Assembly (NCBI GenBank): GCA_030602965.1
Contig: JAUVYS010000016.1
Location: 1-16,579, forward strand
Direction: 5' to 3'
Source: Candidatus Bathyarchaeota archaeon
Lineage (GTDB): Archaea > Thermoproteota > Bathyarchaeia > RBG-16-48-13 > JAGMEO01
Length of the DNA stretch: 16,579 nt
Made by a program: the position numbers and the translations under genes. This document shows positions 12,743-16,579 of the stretch, in pieces. Every line of letters begins with the position of its first letter. Position 1 is the first letter of the stretch. The notes below the pieces were generated by a model. It was given only the letters and a program-made list of their open reading frames with translations. It was not told the DNA's origin and did not search any database.

Positions 12743-12847
12743 TTTTATTTCACTGGTTAAATATTTTGAAAAAACATAATATGGGAATATAAATAATATA
12801 TGGGAAAAAACCATATATAAACTGTTTACTCAAGTAGATTTGAGAAA

Positions 12848-13037
12848 ATGAAAACCTTAACAATTTCGACTCGAATCACAGAACCTTTTGCGAAATTATT
12901 AAAAAAAATATTTAGAAATGAACACCCATGTGACAGTAGCTGACCTCATTCGTGATGCAATACGAGAAAAAATCCGTCAAGACACTCCTGAACTCTACAA
13001 TCATTTATTTGAGAACCCTCATAATGAAAGTAAATAA
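12848..13037 (+). pseudogene. Ribbon-helix-helix gene with a +1 frameshift in A8
   Basis: ATG at 12848 encodes MKTLTISTRITEPFAKLLKK, a typical RHH strand plus first helix. It then hits a run of eight A (12901-12908). The original frame soon stops (TGA at 12941). In the next frame the rest of the family pattern continues: YLEMNTHVTVADLIRDAIRE and on to TAA at 13035-13037. Removing one A gives an intact protein of about 62 aa with strand, helix, T-V-A-D-L-I turn and second helix. The stop overlaps the start of the next gene (13024) by 14 bp, which argues the reading was functional. Possible causes: real inactivation, transcriptional slippage on the A-run, or a sequencing error in the homopolymer. 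Confidence 0.7.
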
Positions 13038-13350
13038 GTCAACGATTTCTCATAGTGAACAGTACTCTTCTAAAAATCCTAGAAGTAATAATGTATACTC
13101 CAATAGTAATAGAGATGATCTGTTTTATGTTCGTTATCAAGATCATGTGTTTTTTAAAAATGCTGATTCTCAGTTATTCAATCCTGTAGTTAGAGAATGT
13201 TGTGGTTGGAAAGTAAGGGAGAACGATATAGAAATTTGTATTCTCTTTGATAGAAGTGTAAAGCCTCTTCCTTATGAAAAAAACTCAGTTAAGGAAACAG
13301 GATTATGTATTTTAAAAAATGATATTTTGGAGATTAAAAAAATTGTTTGA
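13024..13350 (+). CDS. 108-aa conserved-looking archaeal small protein
   Basis: ATG at 13024 is chosen over the upstream ATG at 12952 because the longer reading overlaps the ribbon-helix-helix frame and looks non-coding. The first 30 residues are polar and probably disordered. The core reads DDLFYVRYQDHVFFKNADSQ (about 31-50), VVRECCGWKVRENDIEICIL (about 55-74), and ends GLCILKNDILEIKKIV. The alternation of strands suggests a small beta barrel. I recall similar proteins ('RY.DHV.F.N', 'E..GWL..E', 'GL.IL..DI.EI') beside archaeal integrases, but without a known function. It overlaps the preceding regulator gene by 14 bp, so they are translated together, and converges with the 58-aa gene one base away. 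Confidence 0.6.
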   Translation: MKVNKSTISHSEQYSSKNPRSNNVYSNSNRDDLFYVRYQDHVFFKNADSQLFNPVVRECCGWKVRENDIEICILFDRSVKPLPYEKNSVKETGLCILKNDILEIKKIV

Positions 13351-13351
13351 T

Positions 13352-13528
13352 TTACCTCAACTTTTTTTCAATGTTTTGATAGAGTTTTATATCATTTCGA
13401 AGTTCTTTGAAATTTCGTATTCTGCTCAATACCATTTTAAAACTTTCAGCTTTCTCTCCAGTTTCAAGCCAATTATTCAGAATTTTACGTTCAAGTTCTG
13501 TAAAAATATAGGATCTCAATGTGAACAC
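13352..13528 (-). CDS. 58-aa basic helical protein, divergent from the integrase
   Basis: GTG at 13528 to TAA at 13352-13354. The product has SYIFTELERKILNNWLETGE (6-25), then a helix VLSRIRNFKELRNDIKLYQ (about 33-51) and a basic end. The order 'YIFTE.E...L..WL' then 'RI......L..DI.L' matches, from memory, a small helical archaeal family of unknown role, often with helix-turn-helix character. A TATA-like TTGAATATTTAATAG lies 23-35 bases upstream on this strand, in the 77-bp region shared with the integrase promoter. It is therefore well placed to be a regulator of integrase expression (inference). The opposite-strand reading here is a shadow. Confidence 0.55.
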   Translation of the reverse strand: MFTLRSYIFTELERKILNNWLETGEKAESFKMVLSRIRNFKELRNDIKLYQNIEKKLR

Positions 13529-13550
13529 AGTAAAGTAACAGTTGTAGATA

Positions 13551-13563
13551 CTATTAAATATTC
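13551..13563. promoter_or_regulatory. Divergent promoter between the 58-aa gene and integrase
   Basis: CTATTAAATATTC reads as a TATA box on both strands. To the right it precedes the integrase, whose AAGGAAA site (13594-13600) is six bases before ATG 13606. To the left it precedes the GTG at 13528. The following CAAGGTAA resembles the AAGGTAA after the TATA cores at 8718 and 10194. Confidence 0.5.
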
Positions 13564-13605
13564 AAGGTAACTATAACAGTTAATACTAAAAATAAGGAAA
13601 AGACA

Positions 13606-14988
13606 ATGCAAACTATTGAAGACATCGAAAAGAAAAAACAGACAGTAGACATTCAAGACTTGGTTATAATAAAAAAGAGCCCAAGAGGTCGAAAGTTAAA
13701 ACAGTCAATAGCATTGAGAATACCTAAAGACCTTTCTTCTGGAGATAAGGCAGTTTGTAAATATGTTTGTGATTCTCTCTGTTGGAAAAAACAAGAACTG
13801 ATCTATTTCACTTTCAAAAATAAAACAGTGTTCAAACTAGCGACACATCTATTTAGACATGCTACTGCAAGCCCAAATACACTATATCAGTACATTTATG
13901 GTGTTCACAGGTTTTTCAAGTGGTTTAAACAAGAACCTGATCTCATTATTCAACAATGTTTGAAAACTAGAACAGTTGATAATATCATAGAGGAATTGGA
14001 TAAATTCATTGGAGATCTTAAAGCTCAAGGATTAGCTGATAACACTATTTCCAATTATGTCAAGAGTGTACGGATGCTATTCAAAGTAAACGGTATCACA
14101 GTAACCCTGCCATTCAAGATTAGTAGAAGAACAAGATATAGCGATAGAGCACCGACACAAAAAGAACTTGAGAAAACCATTGATTTAGCAGAGCTTAGAG
14201 AGAAAGTCATCATTTCTATTATGGCACTTTCAGGATTGAGGATTGGTACGCTTGTTCATTTGAAGTATAAGCATGTCAAAAAAGACCTTGAAAATGGAAT
14301 TGTACCTATTCACATTCATATAGAAAGAGACATCACCAAAGGAAAATATCAAGACTATGACACCTTCATTGGACTTGAAGCAGTGGAATATCTCAGAGCT
14401 TATCTAGATTCAAGGAGACAAGGCACAGAGCATTTACAACCAGAAAAGATCCATGACGAATCTCCTCTCATACGAAACAAAAATTCACCCAAAGTCAAAC
14501 CTATCACAGAATCAGGTGTTCATCGGTTAATCCACAAATTATATGCTCAAGCAGGACTCATTGATCTGAGTAAAAAGAAGAGAAGATATCAACTCAGAGC
14601 TCACTCCATCAGAAAATTCTTCAGAACACAACTTGGATCTCAAAGTACAATCCCAACTGATTACATCGAATACATGATGGGACACAGAATCAGCGTTTAT
14701 AATGATATACGAATGAAAGGAATAGAATTCCTACGGACAAAATACGTAACTGCAGAGTTAACGATAAAAAAGAAGATTAAAACTGACATCTACGACGTTT
14801 TAGATGACATATTGAAAAGCAAAGGCATTGACTACAATAAAGACATGCTTAGAAAAGCAATCGTAAAACCCCACAAAACCATTTGTGAGCCAATAGATCT
14901 TGAAGAGCAAAGAAAATCTTTGATCCGAGACAAATTCATGGAAATGATAAGAGAAGAACTTCTCCAACCAAGTCTTAAAGAAAGATAA
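13606..14988 (+). CDS. Tyrosine recombinase / integrase of the element
   Basis: A 460-aa site-specific recombinase. The N-terminal 170 residues hold the core-binding helices (NTLYQYIYGVHRFFKWF, then NTISNYVKSVRMLF). The catalytic domain follows: R212 in ALSGLRIGTL, K245 or K247 in DITKGKYQDYDTF, H333 and R336 in LRAHSIRKFF, H360 in YMMGHRIS, and Y365 as the likely nucleophile in SVYNDIRM. Its relative at 15059-16369 has a longer loop (GHTLPGSESAYF) at the same place. A helical C-terminal extension (390-460) ends without zinc ribbons. It cuts and rejoins DNA at att sites through a 3'-phosphotyrosine. The stop is 38 bp from the right att-like repeat, supporting a role in integrating and excising the proposed 10.2-kb element. 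Confidence 0.9.
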   Translation: MQTIEDIEKKKQTVDIQDLVIIKKSPRGRKLKQSIALRIPKDLSSGDKAVCKYVCDSLCWKKQELIYFTFKNKTVFKLATHLFRHATASPNTLYQYIYGVHRFFKWFKQEPDLIIQQCLKTRTVDNIIEELDKFIGDLKAQGLADNTISNYVKSVRMLFKVNGITVTLPFKISRRTRYSDRAPTQKELEKTIDLAELREKVIISIMALSGLRIGTLVHLKYKHVKKDLENGIVPIHIHIERDITKGKYQDYDTFIGLEAVEYLRAYLDSRRQGTEHLQPEKIHDESPLIRNKNSPKVKPITESGVHRLIHKLYAQAGLIDLSKKKRRYQLRAHSIRKFFRTQLGSQSTIPTDYIEYMMGHRISVYNDIRMKGIEFLRTKYVTAELTIKKKIKTDIYDVLDDILKSKGIDYNKDMLRKAIVKPHKTICEPIDLEEQRKSLIRDKFMEMIREELLQPSLKER

Positions 14989-15026
14989 ACGCAATAACAC
15001 ACAAAACGGTAACCACATAGCACCGT

Positions 15027-15047
15027 ATGGTAACCCCCCGACTACCA
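15027..15047 (+). other. Right att-like direct repeat (candidate attR)
   Basis: ATGGT, AA, then CCCCCCGACTACCA (15034-15047), as at 4845-4865. Here the arms are perfect: TGGTA and TACCA around ACCCCCCGAC. Just upstream, ACGGT (15006-15010) and ACCGT (15022-15026) form another inverted pair, and GGTAACC occurs twice (from 15008 and 15029). It lies between the stops of two convergent integrase genes. Confidence 0.55.
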
Positions 15048-15058
15048 GCTATTCAATA

Positions 15059-16369
15059 TTAGATATGCCCTAATTGGGTTAGTTTTTCCCCGCATTTTTT
15101 GCAATATTTTGCTCCTATCTTGTTTAATGTCTTACATTTCTCACATTCTGTTCTAAGCTTCTCTCCGCATTGATCACATACTAAGGCATCTGAGTCAGCA
15201 GAATTCTTACATTTCGGACAGAAGTTTACATTGTTATTATTATTAAAATAGGATCTTGAAGGGGCTTCGTTGTACACCTTTTCCTCACTTAACGCTTCAA
15301 GGAACTTTTCTGCGATCCTTACAATATCTGGTTCTCCACGTTTAGCCTTCAAAATCTGCAAGACACGCTTAAACTCGTCTTCTACATCCGTTTTAGGAGA
15401 TAAACTAAGAAACACAAGTCCTTTCATATAGGCTTCTCTAAGTTGGTTAAGGGTTGGCTTGAAATAGGCAGATTCTGACCCTGGAAGCGTGTGACCCATC
15501 ATGTACTCAGTAAATGTTCTTGATACGCCTGCTACTTCCATCTGTGTTTTGAAGAATTTTCTAAAGCTGTGAGGTCGAAGTTTAGAGCGTTTCTCTCCTT
15601 TTTTAACCAAACCAGCCTTAAGCAAAGGATCTCTTATTCTTCGATAAATTGCTTGTGCTCTTACACCTTTAACATCTTTAGAAACTTCATCTCTTATCAA
15701 AGGACTTTTATCGGTTAATATTTCTCCTGGTATATTTTCCGTACCCAGCTTTCTTGCTTTCAGATATGCTTTAAGAAGATGTATAGCATCTGGACCAAGA
15801 AAAGTATCAAAGCTTTTCACTCTGTCTTTGGTTATTTTTGCATCTACATGAACTCTAAGAGGGGCTTCCTCTTTATCTAAACCCTCTTTAACATGACCAT
15901 AAGTCAGACTAGCCAAAGTTCCAATCCTCATACCACTTTGCGCCAGAATTGCTATCATCACCTTTGATCCAAGATTTGCCACTTCCATGAGTTTACAAAG
16001 TTCCTCTTGAGTAATCGCACGATCCTCGTAAGTAACCCATCTCTTAATCCTACCAATTCGTATGTGCACCCCATTGTGCTTAAAGAAACTTTTCAAAGCA
16101 AAAGAATAAGTGGAAACCGTTCCCCTTGCTCGATGATCGTCCATTGTGAAAGCCTTGATCTTCTCAGCGAATTCACGTCTCGCACTCTCAGATGCTCGGC
16201 ATGCTGAAATCAGCTCATCAGGATTCTCATCCATGAAACGACAAAACTTCTCTAAGATCCAGAGATAAAGCTGCTTGGTTCCGCTACTTCCAGTTGATTC
16301 AAAAGAGAGATTCAACAACCAACGGCTAACAGACTCATATTCTTCCAAGGATCTTGTTTCTATCATCAT
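15059..16369 (-). CDS. Second tyrosine recombinase with two C-terminal zinc ribbons
   Basis: A 436-aa integrase. N-terminal helices bind DNA. Catalytic residues are R148 (AQSGMRIGTL), K181 (ITKDRVKSF), H267 and R270 (RPHSFRKFF), H293 (YMMGHTLPG) and Y302 (SAYFKP), a complete set. After a linker with five asparagines come two CxxC...CxxC zinc ribbons: C384, C387, C398, C401 and C409, C412, C423, C426. It is clearly related to the 13606-14988 integrase but less AT-rich, and its C-terminus differs. It starts at ATG 16369, with a TATA-like AACTATTTATC about 25-30 bases upstream on the minus strand. Its stop is 11 bp from the right att-like repeat. It may belong to a second element extending to the right, or be a host recombinase beside which the element inserted. 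Confidence 0.9.
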   Translation of the reverse strand: MMIETRSLEEYESVSRWLLNLSFESTGSSGTKQLYLWILEKFCRFMDENPDELISACRASESARREFAEKIKAFTMDDHRARGTVSTYSFALKSFFKHNGVHIRIGRIKRWVTYEDRAITQEELCKLMEVANLGSKVMIAILAQSGMRIGTLASLTYGHVKEGLDKEEAPLRVHVDAKITKDRVKSFDTFLGPDAIHLLKAYLKARKLGTENIPGEILTDKSPLIRDEVSKDVKGVRAQAIYRRIRDPLLKAGLVKKGEKRSKLRPHSFRKFFKTQMEVAGVSRTFTEYMMGHTLPGSESAYFKPTLNQLREAYMKGLVFLSLSPKTDVEDEFKRVLQILKAKRGEPDIVRIAEKFLEALSEEKVYNEAPSRSYFNNNNNVNFCPKCKNSADSDALVCDQCGEKLRTECEKCKTLNKIGAKYCKKCGEKLTQLGHI

Positions 16370-16430
16370 TTCAGACTCTTACCCACTAGATAAATAGTTA
16401 AAAGAGCCCCCAGACCGCGATATACAAAGC

Positions 16431-16474
16431 TTTTAAACCCGCCTATCAAATACTGGTAAAGTATTAGGGTGATG
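16431..16474 (+). promoter_or_regulatory. TATA box and ribosome site of the zinc-ribbon gene
   Basis: TTTTAAA at 16431-16437 is a TATA box with an expected start near 16460. GGTGAT (16468-16473), complementary to the archaeal 16S 3' end, lies six bases before ATG 16480. An ATG at 16472 stops after nine codons and is rejected. Confidence 0.55.
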
Positions 16475-16479
16475 TTAGC

Positions 16480-16579
16480 ATGGTTGAGTGGATCTGTCTA
16501 AAATGTGATTATCGATGGAAAAATGAAGACCCAGTTGAGCCAAGAGAATGCCCAAAGTGTGGAGCTCAAACAATATTTG
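16480..16579 (+). CDS. Small zinc-ribbon protein, 3' end outside the window
   Basis: ATG at 16480, supported by GGTGAT six bases upstream and a TATA box at 16431. The 33 residues visible read MVEWICLKCDYRWKNED and then PRECPKCGA: a CxxC (C6, C9), a 15-residue spacer, and a second CxxC (C25, C28). This is a rubredoxin-like or transcription-factor-type zinc ribbon, common as tiny archaeal proteins. It runs off the right edge. Divergent from the second integrase. Function not determined. Confidence 0.7.
   Translation, partial: MVEWICLKCDYRWKNEDPVEPRECPKCGAQTIF

Larger units (their letters stand above)
4845..15047. mobile_element. Proposed 10.2-kb integrative element
   Basis: Bounded by the two att-like repeats (4845-4865 and 15027-15047). 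A full-length tyrosine integrase gene (13606-14988) ends just inside the right repeat, the usual place for an integrase. The interior is AT-rich accessory cargo: small DNA-binding regulators, a TIR-domain protein, a RelA/SpoT-like synthetase with an Abi-C-like partner, a protease candidate and a 1.25-kb structured non-coding region. No capsid, terminase or conjugation gene is visible, so it is more like an integrated plasmid, satellite or defence island. Inference only: the repeats are short, and a second integrase lies just outside the right boundary. Confidence 0.5.

Noticed and set aside
12743..12814. 24-residue hydrophobic N-terminal extension of the winged-helix protein (possible signal anchor)
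   Set aside because: A TATA-like element sits inside it at the right distance for a leaderless start at 12742, and a membrane anchor is not expected before this domain.
12952..13023. Upstream start for the 108-aa protein
   Set aside because: This part is a shadow of the ribbon-helix-helix frame, which has a clear family pattern.
13319..13570. 83-aa plus-strand frame before the integrase
   Set aside because: It is the opposite strand of the more convincing 58-aa minus-strand gene, and its product is an unlikely Phe/Ser-rich sequence.
14800..15023. Minus-strand frames over the integrase 3' end
   Set aside because: Antisense to a well-supported integrase with complete catalytic residues.

Overview
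The window looks archaeal. Promoters are archaeal in style (AT-rich TATA boxes about 25 nt before the likely transcript start, several transcripts leaderless or with very short leaders, others with GGAG/GGTGAT Shine-Dalgarno sites). The tyrosine recombinases are of the archaeal integrase type, one with a double zinc-ribbon tail, and many genes encode small ribbon-helix-helix, winged-helix or zinc-ribbon proteins typical of archaea. The DNA is AT-rich with long non-coding gaps, which suggests an accessory region of a mesophilic archaeal chromosome. I cannot name the species.

Left part (1-4740): the end of an unrecognised protein, a gap with perfect hairpins, a 102-aa helical protein, a divergent uracil-DNA-glycosylase-superfamily protein, a poorly coding gap, and a tail-to-tail pair made of a YwgA-like winged-helix protein and an HD phosphohydrolase related to SAMHD1/YwfO.

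Middle part (about 4845-15047): I propose one integrated mobile element of about 10.2 kb. A GC-rich 14-bp word, CCCCCCGACTACCA, each time preceded two bases earlier by ATGGT, occurs at both ends. A complete tyrosine integrase gene ends 38 bp inside the right copy. The cargo looks defensive or toxin-like: a TIR-domain protein with a C-terminal membrane anchor, translationally coupled to a tiny upstream ORF, and a two-gene operon of an Abi-C/HEPN-like helical protein followed by a RelA/SpoT-type alarmone synthetase. Other cargo includes a HEAT/ARM-repeat protein, a V4R-like protein, a papain-fold (C39-like) protease candidate, two ribbon-helix-helix proteins (one with a frameshift in a run of eight A) and a winged-helix protein. 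A 1.25-kb gap (10803-12058) has no convincing gene but holds three palindromes centred on CACGTG, a nested two-stem hairpin, a 10-bp perfect hairpin, an 80-bp direct repeat and a striking excess of GTAC. It is the best candidate for an origin, partition site or non-coding RNA locus.

Right part (15059-16579): a second, related integrase with two zinc ribbons, converging on the same att-like site from outside, then the start of a small rubredoxin-like zinc-ribbon gene that runs off the window.

Most notable candidates: the RelA/SpoT plus Abi-C pair (possible archaeal toxSAS-like module), the tail-anchored TIR operon, the 32-bp iterons in front of a ribbon-helix-helix gene, and the structured 1.25-kb non-coding region. 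All functional assignments rest on motif recognition by eye; no database search was run.
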